64,000 nucleotides of DNA from Roseibium porphyridii. Its GTDB lineage: Bacteria; Pseudomonadota; Alphaproteobacteria; Rhizobiales; Stappiaceae. Position 1 is the first letter of the stretch. Every line of letters begins with the position of its first letter. A model generated the notes under the pieces. It searched no databases. It was not told where the DNA came from and worked only from the letters and a program-made list of their open reading frames with translations. The stretch is from NCBI RefSeq assembly GCF_026191725.2, contig NZ_CP120863.1:3266001-3330000 (forward strand), read 5' to 3'. Shown in pieces: positions 7,878-17,457 of the stretch. Both the position numbers and the translations under genes were made by a program.

Positions 7878-8951
7878 TTACTGAGGCAGTTTGTCGTCGA
7901 TACCCTGGACATACCAGTTCATGCCTAGGATCGCGCCGTCGTCCAGCCTGACGCCGTCCTCAGCTGCGACGCTGCCATCCTGCTTGGTGATTGGGCCTGT
8001 AAATGGTTCCCAACCGTCCTTGATTTTCGCCTCTGTGGCTTTGGCCATTTCGACGACATCTGCTGGAAGGTTTGTGTAAGGCGCCATTACGACGTGCCCT
8101 TCCGCCAGACCTTCCCAGGAGCTGCCGCTTTCCCACTTGCCGTCAAGAACGTCTTGCACGCGGTGAATGTAGTAAGGTGCCCAGTCATCGATGATGGCGG
8201 TGTATTGCGCATCCTTGGCGAAGTTGACCATGTCGGACGCCTGACCGAAACCGTGCACGCCGCGTTCCTGAGCCACTTGAAGTGGAGCTGTGGAATCTGT
8301 GTGTTGGGTGATGATATCGGCACCCTGGTCGATCAGTGCTTTTGCCGCATCGGCTTCCTTGCCCGGGTCAAACCAGGTGTTCACCCAAACCACTTTCAGT
8401 TTGAAGTCCGGATTGACGGACTGAGCACCCAGCAGGAACGCATTTATGCCAGACACGACTTCAGGGATTGGGAACGAAGCGATATAGCCTGCAACACCCG
8501 ACTTGGATTGCTTGGCGGCGATCTGACCAATGATGTAGCGGCCCTGGTGGAACTTTGAATTGTAGGTCGCCACGTTGTCGGCGGTTTTGTAGCCGGTCGC
8601 GTGCTCGAATTTCACGTCCGGGAATTTCTTGGCCACTTTGATGGTTGGGTTCATGTAGCCGAAGGAGGTCGTGAAGATGACGTTGCAGCCTTCCCGCGCG
8701 AAACGCTCGATTGCGCGTTCTGCATCAGGGCCTTCCGGCACACTTTCAAGATACGCGGTTTCGACCTTGTCTCCGAAGTGTTCTTCCACGGCCAACCGGC
8801 CCTGATCGTGCTGGTAGGACCAGCCAAAATCACCGACTGGACCGACATAGATGAAGCACGCCTTGACGTCGGCCGCTTGAGCCGCTGAGCCGGCTGCGGC
8901 AAAGGCAAGGGCTGCCACGGTTGCTTTCAATAGAGACTTCATGTGGTTCAT
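7878..8951 (-). CDS. BMP-family (Med/PnrA type) periplasmic substrate-binding protein
   Basis: The solute receptor of a purine or nucleoside importer. It has 357 residues with a Sec signal (MNHMKSLLKATVAALAF ... AQA, cleavage near residue 26) and no lipobox, so it is a soluble periplasmic protein. The mature part has the family pattern FIYVGPVGDFGWSYQHDQG, then REGCNVIFTTSFGYM and GVAGYIASFP. Known BMP proteins bind nucleosides or purines. The position at the end of an operon with xanthine dehydrogenase points to xanthine, hypoxanthine, guanine or a nucleoside. A second ATG nine bases downstream (8942) has better spacing to the AGGGG ribosome binding site and may be the real start. It is the last gene of the operon, which allows higher expression than the membrane parts. 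Confidence 0.92.
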   Translation of the reverse strand: MNHMKSLLKATVAALAFAAAGSAAQAADVKACFIYVGPVGDFGWSYQHDQGRLAVEEHFGDKVETAYLESVPEGPDAERAIERFAREGCNVIFTTSFGYMNPTIKVAKKFPDVKFEHATGYKTADNVATYNSKFHQGRYIIGQIAAKQSKSGVAGYIASFPIPEVVSGINAFLLGAQSVNPDFKLKVVWVNTWFDPGKEADAAKALIDQGADIITQHTDSTAPLQVAQERGVHGFGQASDMVNFAKDAQYTAIIDDWAPYYIHRVQDVLDGKWESGSSWEGLAEGHVVMAPYTNLPADVVEMAKATEAKIKDGWEPFTGPITKQDGSVAAEDGVRLDDGAILGMNWYVQGIDDKLPQ

Positions 8952-9023
8952 TCCCCTCTTGTTTGATCTCTCTGTTTTGCGATCTTGTTGATTGAATCGG
9001 GTTCCGATCGCGTTGGATCCCTG

Positions 9024-9049
9024 AGACCGGAAGGCGAAGCTACCGGTCT
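9024..9049 (-). other. Intercistronic hairpin between permease and binding-protein genes
   Basis: A perfect 7-bp inverted repeat AGACCGG (9024-9030) / CCGGTCT (9043-9049) straddles the permease stop codon. There is no T-run, so it is not a standard terminator. It could protect or process the mRNA and so set the ratio of binding protein to membrane subunits. Confidence 0.35.
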
Positions 9050-9954
9050 GGAACGAATGGTTTGCCCAGACAAGCCGGGGTGTTCACAAGTGTCAGTCTG
9101 CGGTTTGCGGAAATGAGCACAAGCACCAAAATAGTCGCAAGATAAGGCAAGCTGGAAAGAAGCTGGGACGGGATGTCCAGCTCAACAGCCTGCGCGTGAA
9201 GGTTAAGCACGCTCACAGCTCCAAATAGATATGCGCCGACGACCACACGCAGGGGCAGCCAGGATGAGAAAACAACCAGTGCCAAAGCTATCCAGCCCCT
9301 GCCCGCTGTCATGTTTTCAACCCATTGCGGTGTGTAGGCAAGCGACATATAGGCTCCGGCAAGACCCGCACATGCACCGCCGAAAAGCACGGCGGCAAAT
9401 CGGATGCGAATGACGGAGTAACCAAGGGCATGGGCGGAGCCGTGGTTGTCACCAACGGCACGCAGAACCAAGCCGAGCCTTGTCCGAAACAGGAAGTAGG
9501 CAACAGCCGCAACCAGTGCGAAACTGAGATAGACAATCGCGTCCTGCTGAAAAAAGACCGGTCCGATAAAGGGTATGTCCGAAAGGACCGGAATATAGAG
9601 TTCCGGTATTTTCAATCCCGGAACGCCGATAAAAGCTTCACCGATCATTCCTGAAAATCCGATGCCGAGAATGGTCAGTGCCAGGCCTGTCGCAACCTGA
9701 TTGGTGACCAGCACAAGCACCAGAAAGCCGAATAGCGCGGACATGGCCATGCCGGCACCAACCGCCGCAACCACACCCAGAAAACCTGAACCTGTCTGGT
9801 TTGCGACGGCGAACCCGACGACAGCTCCCATGATCATCATGCCTTCAACGCCAAGATTGAGGACACCAGATCTTTCCACGACCAATTCACCAAGTGCAGC
9901 GATCAAAAGCGGTGTTGCGGCGGTGATGACTGTCAGAAGAACGGCTTCAAACAT
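9040..9954 (-). CDS. ABC transporter permease, BMP/nucleoside (YufQ-like) family
   Basis: A 304-residue inner-membrane permease with about eight to nine hydrophobic segments, belonging to the branched-chain/simple-sugar permease superfamily. It has the typical start MFEAVLLTVITAATPLLIAA and the motif VLNLGVEGMMIMGA near the N-terminus. The ATG at 9954 was preferred to a longer frame starting at 10026 because AGGGGAGG lies at correct distance and the protein then matches its family. The start overlaps the upstream permease gene by 8 bases. It pairs with that permease to form the transmembrane channel of the purine importer. Confidence 0.9.
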   Translation of the reverse strand: MFEAVLLTVITAATPLLIAALGELVVERSGVLNLGVEGMMIMGAVVGFAVANQTGSGFLGVVAAVGAGMAMSALFGFLVLVLVTNQVATGLALTILGIGFSGMIGEAFIGVPGLKIPELYIPVLSDIPFIGPVFFQQDAIVYLSFALVAAVAYFLFRTRLGLVLRAVGDNHGSAHALGYSVIRIRFAAVLFGGACAGLAGAYMSLAYTPQWVENMTAGRGWIALALVVFSSWLPLRVVVGAYLFGAVSVLNLHAQAVELDIPSQLLSSLPYLATILVLVLISANRRLTLVNTPACLGKPFVPDR

Positions 9955-11035
9955 GGGACGCCTCCCCTTGTGAACCATGACGGGAGACGAAGCGGATCCG
10001 ATAGAGAATAAGCGTGTCGCATGCAAGAACGAAGAACAACAGCAACCCCTGGATAACGCTTGCTATTTCATTGGTCACTCCCATGGCAGACTGAACGCCT
10101 TCTCCGCCGATATAGGAGAGCGCCAAAACAAATCCGGCAATGATGATCCCGATGGGATTCAAACGGCCCAGAAAAGCGACGATGATCGCCGTAAACCCAT
10201 ATCCGGGTGAAATGGACGGCAGCAACTGGTTCAAGGCACCTGACACTTCCATCGTGCCAGCGAGACCTGCGAGTGCTCCGGCCAGAGCAAAGGAAAAGAG
10301 CGTCAACCCTTTGGCCGAAAAGCCCGCGAAACTGCCCGCACGCGGGCTTTCGCCCATGACGCGTATTTCAAAGCCCTTTAGCGTTTTTGCCAGGACTATT
10401 GCCAAGATGATGGCAATCAGGATGGTGATCGGTGCCGACAGGCTCATGGCGCCACCGAAGACTTCTGGCAACGTCGCCGCGTCGGAGAAAATCCTGGATT
10501 CAGGAAAGTTATACCCGTCAGGATCACGCCAGGGTCCGCGCACCAGATAGTCGAGCACAAGGCTTGCGACATAGACGAGCATCAGGCTGGTGAGAATTTC
10601 GTTCGTATTGAAGCGCGTTTTCAAGAGAGCTGGAACAAGTGCCCAGAGAGCCCCGCCTATAGCACCGAATATGAGCATAAGCGGCAAGGTTGCTGCATTC
10701 TCGAACGAAGGAAAGAGCACTGGCAGAATAGAGCCGAACAGAGCTCCAATCACGAACTGCCCCTCTGCCCCGATATTCCAATTGTTGGACAGATAGCAGA
10801 CTGAAAGTCCACAGGCGATCAGGATAAGTGGCGTTGCCTTGTCGATCGTGGCCTCAAATGACCATTGCTGGGTCAAGGGTTCAATAAAGAATTTATAAAG
10901 ACCAACCAATGGGTTGTGACCGGAAATTGAGAAAATGATTCCAGCAGCCAATGCAGTCAGCGCTACTGCGATGAGTGGTGACAGCATCGCCATCATCTGG
11001 CTGTGCTCTTTGCGTTTGACCAATTCAATACGCAT
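9947..11035 (-). CDS. ABC transporter permease, BMP/nucleoside (YufP-like) family
   Basis: The second membrane subunit of the importer, 362 residues with eight to ten hydrophobic segments. Family features include the start of the membrane domain at about residue 17 (LSPLIAVALTALAAG), NNWNIGAEGQFVIGA and LTLFSFALAGALAGLAGTMEV. It is slightly longer than its partner, as is usual for the YufP-like member of such pairs. The start codon shares one base with the ATPase stop (TGATG). The order in the operon is ATPase, permease, permease, binding protein. Confidence 0.9.
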   Translation of the reverse strand: MRIELVKRKEHSQMMAMLSPLIAVALTALAAGIIFSISGHNPLVGLYKFFIEPLTQQWSFEATIDKATPLILIACGLSVCYLSNNWNIGAEGQFVIGALFGSILPVLFPSFENAATLPLMLIFGAIGGALWALVPALLKTRFNTNEILTSLMLVYVASLVLDYLVRGPWRDPDGYNFPESRIFSDAATLPEVFGGAMSLSAPITILIAIILAIVLAKTLKGFEIRVMGESPRAGSFAGFSAKGLTLFSFALAGALAGLAGTMEVSGALNQLLPSISPGYGFTAIIVAFLGRLNPIGIIIAGFVLALSYIGGEGVQSAMGVTNEIASVIQGLLLFFVLACDTLILYRIRFVSRHGSQGEASHV

Positions 11036-12618
11036 CAGGCCACCTCCCCATGGGTTTCTGCACCACCGGCCATCAGAAGTCCGACCCGCTCACGGGTCAT
11101 GTCCTCAGCCGGTTCTGCTTCAGACAAGAAGCCTCTGGAGATCACAGCAATCCGATCCGCAATTTCAAAGATTTCATCAAGATCCTGGCTGATGACGAGG
11201 ACAGCGGATCCCTCACGGGCCAGATCGATAAGCGCCTGTCGAATGAGTGCGGCTGCTCCGGCGTCCACCCCCCATGTAGGCTGATTGACGACAAGAACAC
11301 CGGGTTTGCGGTCAAGCTCGCGACCCACTACAAATTTCTGAAGGTTGCCGCCGGAAAGAGAGCGCGCTTCGGGGTCGTCATGCGACATACGGACATCGAA
11401 ATTCTGTTTGATCCGCTTTTCCATGTCTCCGGCTTGGGCATTCGAGACGAAACCATTGCCAACCAATTTGTCTCCTGTCGAATGCCTTGTCAGAACGATG
11501 TTCTGTGACAACTTCATTCCTGGGACAGCGCCATGGCCCAGCCGTTCTTCGGGGACGAAGGCGGCGTTCTGCCGCCGCCGCCAGGTGATGTTTTTTTTGC
11601 CGCAAGCCTGCCCATCGATCTGCACCATCGAGGCTTCAACCGGCATTTCACCTGAAATCGCGTCAAAGAGTTCTCCCTGACCGTTTCCGGCAACACCGGC
11701 AATCGCAACCACCTCACCTGCCCTTAAATCAAGAGAGATGCTGTTGAGCGCTGTGGCAAAAGGTGTTGCTGCCTTTGCGGATAGGTCGTTCAGTCCCAAG
11801 CGTACGTCACCGACTTGTGGCTTCTGCTCGCTAGCGCTGACCGACGCAACGTCTGCGCCCACCATCATGCTTGCAAGGGATGCAGGTGTTTCTTTTGTTG
11901 GGTCGCACTCGCGCACAACCTGGCCGTGGCGCAGAATAGTCGCGTGATGGCAGATGCGCTTTACTTCCTCCAGGCGGTGGCTGATGTAAAGGACCGCACA
12001 GCCTTCGTTTGCCAGACGATCAAGCGTCAAGAAAAGCTGGTCAGCTTCTTGAGGTGTCAACACGGATGTTGGTTCATCCATGATAATGAGCTGTGGTTCC
12101 TGAAGAAGGCAGCGGACGATCTCAATCCGTTGACGAATTCCGACCGGAAGGTCGGCAACAATGTCGGCCGGATTGAGTGGCAGCCCATAATCCCGGGACA
12201 CGCTTTCAATCCGCTTGGCAAGTTCGGTCATTCGACCCGGGTTCGGCAATGCGAGCGCAATGTTTTCAACGACACTCAAGGCTTCAAATAGCGAAAAGTG
12301 TTGGAACACCATGCCAATACCCAGTTCGCGTGCCGCGGCCGGGTTGCCGATGTTGACCGGAGATCCTTGCCACAGAATGTCTCCGCTGTCAGGTTCCAAT
12401 GACCCGTAGAACATCTTGACGAGTGTCGATTTGCCGGCTCCGTTTTCGCCGAGCAATGCGTGGATTTCACCCTTGTTTATGACAAGGTCCACGCGGTCAT
12501 TGGCAAGGATATCGCCGAACCGTTTGGTAAGCCCACGAGCGTCCAGCAAAGTGTCCTTTCCGGATCTCGGTTGCTGAACCATGTTGCTGCCATTCTGTGA
12601 AAGGCTGTTATCTGACAC
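11035..12618 (-). CDS. ABC transporter ATP-binding protein with two nucleotide-binding domains
   Basis: A 527-residue protein made of two fused ABC domains, as in the RbsA/YufO group. The first domain has Walker A GENGAGKS (about 58-65) and Walker B IIMDEPTSV; its signature is the family variant VGIRQR. The second has a degenerate P-loop (AGVAGNGQGE), a good signature (LSGGNLQKF) and a degenerate Walker B (VVNQPTWGVD), typical of this class where one site is catalytic. It energises the purine importer. It lies 24 bases after xdhC, which ties transport to xanthine oxidation in one transcript. Confidence 0.93.
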   Translation of the reverse strand: MSDNSLSQNGSNMVQQPRSGKDTLLDARGLTKRFGDILANDRVDLVINKGEIHALLGENGAGKSTLVKMFYGSLEPDSGDILWQGSPVNIGNPAAARELGIGMVFQHFSLFEALSVVENIALALPNPGRMTELAKRIESVSRDYGLPLNPADIVADLPVGIRQRIEIVRCLLQEPQLIIMDEPTSVLTPQEADQLFLTLDRLANEGCAVLYISHRLEEVKRICHHATILRHGQVVRECDPTKETPASLASMMVGADVASVSASEQKPQVGDVRLGLNDLSAKAATPFATALNSISLDLRAGEVVAIAGVAGNGQGELFDAISGEMPVEASMVQIDGQACGKKNITWRRRQNAAFVPEERLGHGAVPGMKLSQNIVLTRHSTGDKLVGNGFVSNAQAGDMEKRIKQNFDVRMSHDDPEARSLSGGNLQKFVVGRELDRKPGVLVVNQPTWGVDAGAAALIRQALIDLAREGSAVLVISQDLDEIFEIADRIAVISRGFLSEAEPAEDMTRERVGLLMAGGAETHGEVA

Positions 12619-12642
12619 GCTGTCCCCCAGGCGAATGCCGCT

Positions 12643-13653
12643 TTATTGACCATGTGGTATATTTTGTGCAAGCCCCCCGCCTGCACCGGCCTGTTGATGA
12701 AGTGCCTCATCCCGTTCCAAAAGGTCTGCGGCGATACCGGCAGCGATGATAGCGGGTGCTTTGGACCTGATGGTCGAGCTGCCTATCGGGCAAACCATGT
12801 GCGAAATCAGCGTCGGGGCGATCCCTCTGGATTTTAGCCTTTTCTGAAACCGCATTTTCTTGGTTCTGGATCCGATAACACCGCAATAACCGAAACGTTG
12901 ATGAAGCAAGGCACGTGCCATGATCTCTTCATCAAGCGCGTGCGAGTACGTCATTGCCAGCACAAACGCACCATCCTTGGCATTTTCCAGTGCCATTGCC
13001 GGATCAGTCATGGAGATTTTGCGGACATTTGGCGGAACAGCGCCCGGGAATTGATCCGGACGGCTGTCAATCCATGAAACGTCGAAGGGCAGCGGTGCAA
13101 GCGCCAGCACCAGAGCCTTTCCAACGTGGCCTGCGCCGAAGAGCACAACAGGACGTCGAGCCTGCCCAAAGACCTCTACAAGCTGCTGGCTGCCATCCGA
13201 GACCGTTTCAATGGTAAAAGGAAACTCAGGCGATGAGCTCGATATCCGCCGTTCTCCAACAATCTTGTCATGCAGAGTTGCGCAGGTCGCAAACGTTCCG
13301 AGCACGGCTTCTTGTGAAGAAAGCTCTTCCGCCAATTTCAAGCTTTCTTTGGTCAGAACCTCAATCGTGATCTGTGCGCGGCCACCGCAGCATTGTCCCA
13401 GATCAGGTCCTAGAGAAACGTTTTGCTGCCGGAAAACGGCTAGTCCTTCCCGAGCTGCCATGGCCGCATTGCGGATTGTCTCGAACTCGAGTGTGCCCCC
13501 ACCAATTGTTCCTGAAAACCTCATATTCGGAGCAACAACCATTCTTGCCCCTGCTTCCCTTGGTGCGGAACCTTCAACACGGGACACTGTAACGAGAGCA
13601 CAGGCATCGCCTTCTTTCAGCAAACTGGCAATGTGTGCCCAGGTTTTCATCAA
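12643..13653 (-). CDS. xdhC: Xanthine dehydrogenase accessory protein XdhC
   Basis: A cytoplasmic factor that inserts sulfurated molybdenum cofactor into the XdhB subunit. The protein has 336 residues. The N-terminal XdhC domain contains GSAPREAGARM and FSGTIGGGTLEFE (around 28-60) and the CCGGR motif. The C-terminal Rossmann domain has LFGAGHVGKALV (about 170-182). It is longer than the roughly 280 residues of many XdhC proteins because of a C-terminal tail (VCPIGSSTIRSKAPA onward, then about 45 residues). The start overlaps the xdhB stop by 4 bases (ATGA). Confidence 0.94.
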   Translation of the reverse strand: MMKTWAHIASLLKEGDACALVTVSRVEGSAPREAGARMVVAPNMRFSGTIGGGTLEFETIRNAAMAAREGLAVFRQQNVSLGPDLGQCCGGRAQITIEVLTKESLKLAEELSSQEAVLGTFATCATLHDKIVGERRISSSSPEFPFTIETVSDGSQQLVEVFGQARRPVVLFGAGHVGKALVLALAPLPFDVSWIDSRPDQFPGAVPPNVRKISMTDPAMALENAKDGAFVLAMTYSHALDEEIMARALLHQRFGYCGVIGSRTKKMRFQKRLKSRGIAPTLISHMVCPIGSSTIRSKAPAIIAAGIAADLLERDEALHQQAGAGGGLAQNIPHGQ

Positions 13654-15986
13654 GTTGCCCTTCTCCGGCGCATGTCCTGGACGGCTTTCATGATCGCTTC
13701 CGGCGTCGCGGGGGCATCGAGCGTCGGCACTTCTCCCGGATTGAGACTGGCAACCGCATCCGTGATCGCACAGAAAACCGCATTTGCCAGCATTACAGGC
13801 GGTTCTCCAACCGCTTTTGAACGGTATACGGTCGCCTGAGGATTGCCCGACCCTTCATAGAGGTTGACTGTAAAGTCTTCTGGAATGTCTGAAGCCGTTG
13901 GTATCTTGTAGGTGGATGGTGCATGAGTTCGAAGGCGACCAGCCTCATCCCAGATCAGCTCCTCCGTGGTCAGCCATCCCATGCCCTGCACGAAACCACC
14001 TTCAATCTGCCCAAGGTCGATGGCCGGGTTGAGAGAGTGGCCGACATCGTGAAGAATATCGACCCGGTCCACGGTCATTTCACCAGTCATCGTGTCGATG
14101 GTGACTTCGGCACATGCTCCACCAAAGGCAAAATAGTAGAATGGACGGCCTGTTGCGCTGTCTCTGTCCCAAGTGATCCCGGGCGTTGCATAAAAGCCCG
14201 CATGAGACATCTGGATCCGCGCCATATGTGCCTGCTTGGCGATCTCTGCCAATGTAAAGCTTTGCTCGCCGATCAGAACCTTGTTGTCTCCGAAATGTAT
14301 CGCCTCTTCACCGCACTGATGTTGTTCGCACAGAAATGTGGTGAGCCGGTTCCTGATTTCTTTGGCCGCCAGTTTTGCAGCCATTGCATTGAGATCCGTT
14401 CCCGATGACGCTGCCGTTGGACCGGTGTTGGGAACCTTGGATGTGTTGGTTGCCGTGATGTGAACCTTATCGAGAGTGACACCAAATTCTTCGGCAACTA
14501 CCTGAGCCACCTTTTGATAAAGGCCCTGACCCATTTCCGTGCCACCATGGTTCAGATGGATTGAACCGTCGGTATACAGATGCACCAAGGCTCCGGCTTG
14601 GTTGAGGTGCTTGAGCGTAAATGAAATGCCGAATTTGACGGGCGTCAGTGCCAGGCCCTTCTTTAGGACCGCGTTTTCTGCATTGAATGCCGTAATCGCT
14701 TCCCGACGATCCCAGTAACTGGAACTTTCTTCCAGCTGCGCAATGAGATCATGCATGACCTCGTATTCTTCAACCGGCATGCCAAAAGGCGTCAAGTTTT
14801 GCTCACCGTCGTAGAAATTCAGCTTTCGAATTTCCAAGGGATCTTTTCCGACACTGATCGCGATGGCATCGATCATGCGCTCCGCTGCCAGCATGCCTTG
14901 TGGACCGCCGAAGCCGCGAAAAGCCGTATTGGAGCATGTGTCTGTGCGGAGTCGGCGTGACCGGATCTGAGCGTCGGGGTAGAAGTAGCTCGAATCCGCG
15001 TGAAACAGTGTGCGGTCGTTTACACCAAGCGACAGGTCGACCGAATAGCCGCAGCGGGACAAAAACTCCATTTCAACGGCCCGGATCTTACCGGTGCCAT
15101 CATGCCCGACTTTCCAATCAACCCGGAAATCGTGTCGTTTCCCGGTCATGATCATGTCGTCGTCCCGGTCAAGCCGAAGCTTGCAGGACTTTCCGGTTAT
15201 CTGAGCAGCGATTGACGCGAGCGCCGCCCATTGGTTGGCCTGAGACTCCTTGCCACCAAAGCCACCACCCATGCGGCGCACCTCTGCGGTGATACGCGCA
15301 TCCGGCACGCCAAGAACCTTGGCCACCGTGTGCTGGATTTCGGTCGGGTGCTGCGTGGATGAATAGACCAGCATGCCACCGTCTTCTTGTGGCTGTGCCA
15401 TCGCCACCTGGCCTTCCAGATAGAAATGTTCCTGGCCGCCAATGCGCATGGATCCGTCCAGAAGCGACGTTGACGCCGTCATGCCTGTTTCCGGGGACCC
15501 TCTCCGAAACTGATAGTCCGGCAAGACGGTGGTGTCGGCGTCTTCGGCATCTTCCACCGTCAGAATTGGTGTGATCGGCGAGATATCGATCTTGGCCAGA
15601 AGTGCTGCTCTGCGTGCAGCTTCCCGTGTTTCAGCCACAACGGCAAAAATGACCTGCCCAAAGAACAAGACCTCACCCGATGCGAGAACGGGATCATCGC
15701 CAAATGCGGATGAGCAGTCGTTTGTTCCAGGAACATCCTCCGCCGTCAAAACGGCAACAACACCGGGTGCGTTTCGAACATCTTCCAGGTCAATCGACTG
15801 GATACGGCCCCGTGTTGCTCTTCTTTCCCATCCCGGAACGACATGAAGCGTTCCGACAGGTTCTGCCATGTCGTCGATATAAGTGGCTGTACCTGAGACG
15901 TGCTTCTCGGCACTGTCATGCGGTAAAGCCTTGCGAACCTGTTTCAGCGGCAGCTCATGGGTGGTCTGGTCAAGCGGCGCGGTCAT
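13650..15986 (-). CDS. xdhB: Xanthine dehydrogenase, molybdenum-binding large subunit
   Basis: Catalyses hydroxylation of hypoxanthine to xanthine and of xanthine to urate. The 778-residue protein shows molybdopterin-binding signatures in order: RRMGGGFGGKESQ (about 236-248), FRGFGGPQGM, GGTEMGQGLYQKV and the segment with the expected catalytic glutamate, KAVGEPPVMLANAVF, near residue 730. The N-terminal domain SAEKHVSGTATYIDDM is the usual start of this subunit. The length fits bacterial two-subunit XDHs. It overlaps xdhA by 17 bases and xdhC by 4, so the three are coupled. No aldehyde-oxidase-specific features were noticed, and the neighbours support purines. Confidence 0.96.
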   Translation of the reverse strand: MTAPLDQTTHELPLKQVRKALPHDSAEKHVSGTATYIDDMAEPVGTLHVVPGWERRATRGRIQSIDLEDVRNAPGVVAVLTAEDVPGTNDCSSAFGDDPVLASGEVLFFGQVIFAVVAETREAARRAALLAKIDISPITPILTVEDAEDADTTVLPDYQFRRGSPETGMTASTSLLDGSMRIGGQEHFYLEGQVAMAQPQEDGGMLVYSSTQHPTEIQHTVAKVLGVPDARITAEVRRMGGGFGGKESQANQWAALASIAAQITGKSCKLRLDRDDDMIMTGKRHDFRVDWKVGHDGTGKIRAVEMEFLSRCGYSVDLSLGVNDRTLFHADSSYFYPDAQIRSRRLRTDTCSNTAFRGFGGPQGMLAAERMIDAIAISVGKDPLEIRKLNFYDGEQNLTPFGMPVEEYEVMHDLIAQLEESSSYWDRREAITAFNAENAVLKKGLALTPVKFGISFTLKHLNQAGALVHLYTDGSIHLNHGGTEMGQGLYQKVAQVVAEEFGVTLDKVHITATNTSKVPNTGPTAASSGTDLNAMAAKLAAKEIRNRLTTFLCEQHQCGEEAIHFGDNKVLIGEQSFTLAEIAKQAHMARIQMSHAGFYATPGITWDRDSATGRPFYYFAFGGACAEVTIDTMTGEMTVDRVDILHDVGHSLNPAIDLGQIEGGFVQGMGWLTTEELIWDEAGRLRTHAPSTYKIPTASDIPEDFTVNLYEGSGNPQATVYRSKAVGEPPVMLANAVFCAITDAVASLNPGEVPTLDAPATPEAIMKAVQDMRRRRAT

Positions 15987-17454
15987 GGCCAGCCTCCCGC
16001 CTTGCTAGAACGCGAATGTCTTCCGGTGCAGTGCCGCTGACTTCCATGAGCGCCTTTGCCAGCAGTGCTCTTGCGGTCTCCATCCGATATTCAGAGCTGG
16101 CCCTCATGTCGGTCAGGGGCGTAAAGTCAGACAATAGCGATTGCATTGCTGTACCCCAGGTGGACGGATCTTCAAGAGAAACTCCCACAAGAGCGGCTTC
16201 AGTTTCAAACGCTCTTTTGGGCGTGCCCGCCATCCCGCCATAGGCGACGCGTGCTTCAATGATCGTGGCATCCGGAGCAACCGTAAATCTGAATGCTCCC
16301 ATGACAGAAGAGATGTCCTGATCGAACCTTTTGGAAATCTTGTAGCAACGGAATGCCTGATTGGCCGAAAGGCGCGGTACGAAGAGACCTGTTACAAATT
16401 CTCCAGGCCGCCGGTCCTGCTTGCCGTAGTCGATGAAGAAATCTTCCAACGGCAGTGCCCGCGAGCCTTCCGCTGAGTGAAGTTCCAGCGTGGTTCCGAG
16501 CGCTATCAAGGCAGGCGGGGTGTCGCCGATCGGAGATCCATTTGCAATGTTTCCACCAACGGTGCCGGAGGCGCGCACTTGTTTGGAGCCAATTCTTCTC
16601 CAGAGCTCGGCAAGATTTGGTGAAAGGGCGTTCATCGCACTTTCAGTCGCCTGATAGGTGGCTGTTGCTCCAATCAGAACGCCTGAAGGGCTTTCCTCGA
16701 CCCGATCGAGACCTTCAATCCGTCCAAGCCAGATCATTTTCTTCAGGTCACGCAGCTGCTTGGTTATCCAAAGGCCGACGTCGGTCGCACCGGACACAAG
16801 CGTTGCATCCGGATGCTGGCCGAACAGTGCGGCGAGCCCGTCAAGCGTTGCAGGCGATGAAAAAAACTTGTTGCTGTCGCCCAAGAAAACATCGCGGCTG
16901 TCAGCAAGCATCTGGAGACTTTCGCGTGTTTGCTTAGACCGCCAGGTAAACGCATCGTCCGCCGCCTCGAAACAAGCTTCAAGGGCAGCGTCGATGATCG
17001 GTCGATACCCAGTACAGCGGCATAGATTTCCTGCCAGCCATTCCGTAACAGTTTTGCGCGACTTGTGCTCCCCCTCCGCATGGTAGAGCGTGAAGAGCGT
17101 CATGATAAAACCGGGCGTACAGAAGCCGCATTGCGATCCATGCAAGTCGACCATGGCTCTTTGGACCGGATGCAAACGTTTGTCTTCGATCAGGTCTTCG
17201 ACGGTAACAAGTTCCGCACCGTCGATCATTCCCAGCAGCTGAATACAGCTGTTGACGGGTTGGTAGACAATGCGTCCACCCTGCAGCCGACCGAGAGCCA
17301 CGGTACAGGCACCACAATCCCCTTCTCCGCAACCCTCTTTGGTACCGGTTTCCATGCGCCGCAGACGTAGATAATCCAAAAGTGTCTCGCTCGGCCCGAC
17401 ATTGGAAAGTTCGACGACTTGTCCACCTTTCAAGAAGCGAATGGTGTCACGCAT
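15970..17454 (-). CDS. xdhA: Xanthine dehydrogenase, FeS/FAD small subunit
   Basis: Carries electrons from the molybdenum site through two [2Fe-2S] clusters to FAD and NAD+. In 494 residues it has a plant-type ferredoxin domain (Cys42, Cys47, Cys50, Cys70), the second cluster domain (Cys109, Cys112, Cys145, Cys147 in GSQCGFC and CRCTGY), then an FAD-binding domain with GGNIANGSPIGD and a C-terminal CO-dehydrogenase-flavoprotein-like domain. This is the usual fused XdhA of Proteobacteria. The start lies 3 bases after the hydroxyisourate hydrolase stop, so it belongs to the same transcript. Confidence 0.95.
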   Translation of the reverse strand: MRDTIRFLKGGQVVELSNVGPSETLLDYLRLRRMETGTKEGCGEGDCGACTVALGRLQGGRIVYQPVNSCIQLLGMIDGAELVTVEDLIEDKRLHPVQRAMVDLHGSQCGFCTPGFIMTLFTLYHAEGEHKSRKTVTEWLAGNLCRCTGYRPIIDAALEACFEAADDAFTWRSKQTRESLQMLADSRDVFLGDSNKFFSSPATLDGLAALFGQHPDATLVSGATDVGLWITKQLRDLKKMIWLGRIEGLDRVEESPSGVLIGATATYQATESAMNALSPNLAELWRRIGSKQVRASGTVGGNIANGSPIGDTPPALIALGTTLELHSAEGSRALPLEDFFIDYGKQDRRPGEFVTGLFVPRLSANQAFRCYKISKRFDQDISSVMGAFRFTVAPDATIIEARVAYGGMAGTPKRAFETEAALVGVSLEDPSTWGTAMQSLLSDFTPLTDMRASSEYRMETARALLAKALMEVSGTAPEDIRVLARREAGHDRAA

Positions 17455-17457
17455 GGT

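Noticed and set aside
13923..14408. 161-codon plus-strand frame inside xdhB
   Set aside because: It lies fully within the strongly supported xdhB gene on the opposite strand and its product has no domain features; it is a shadow frame.
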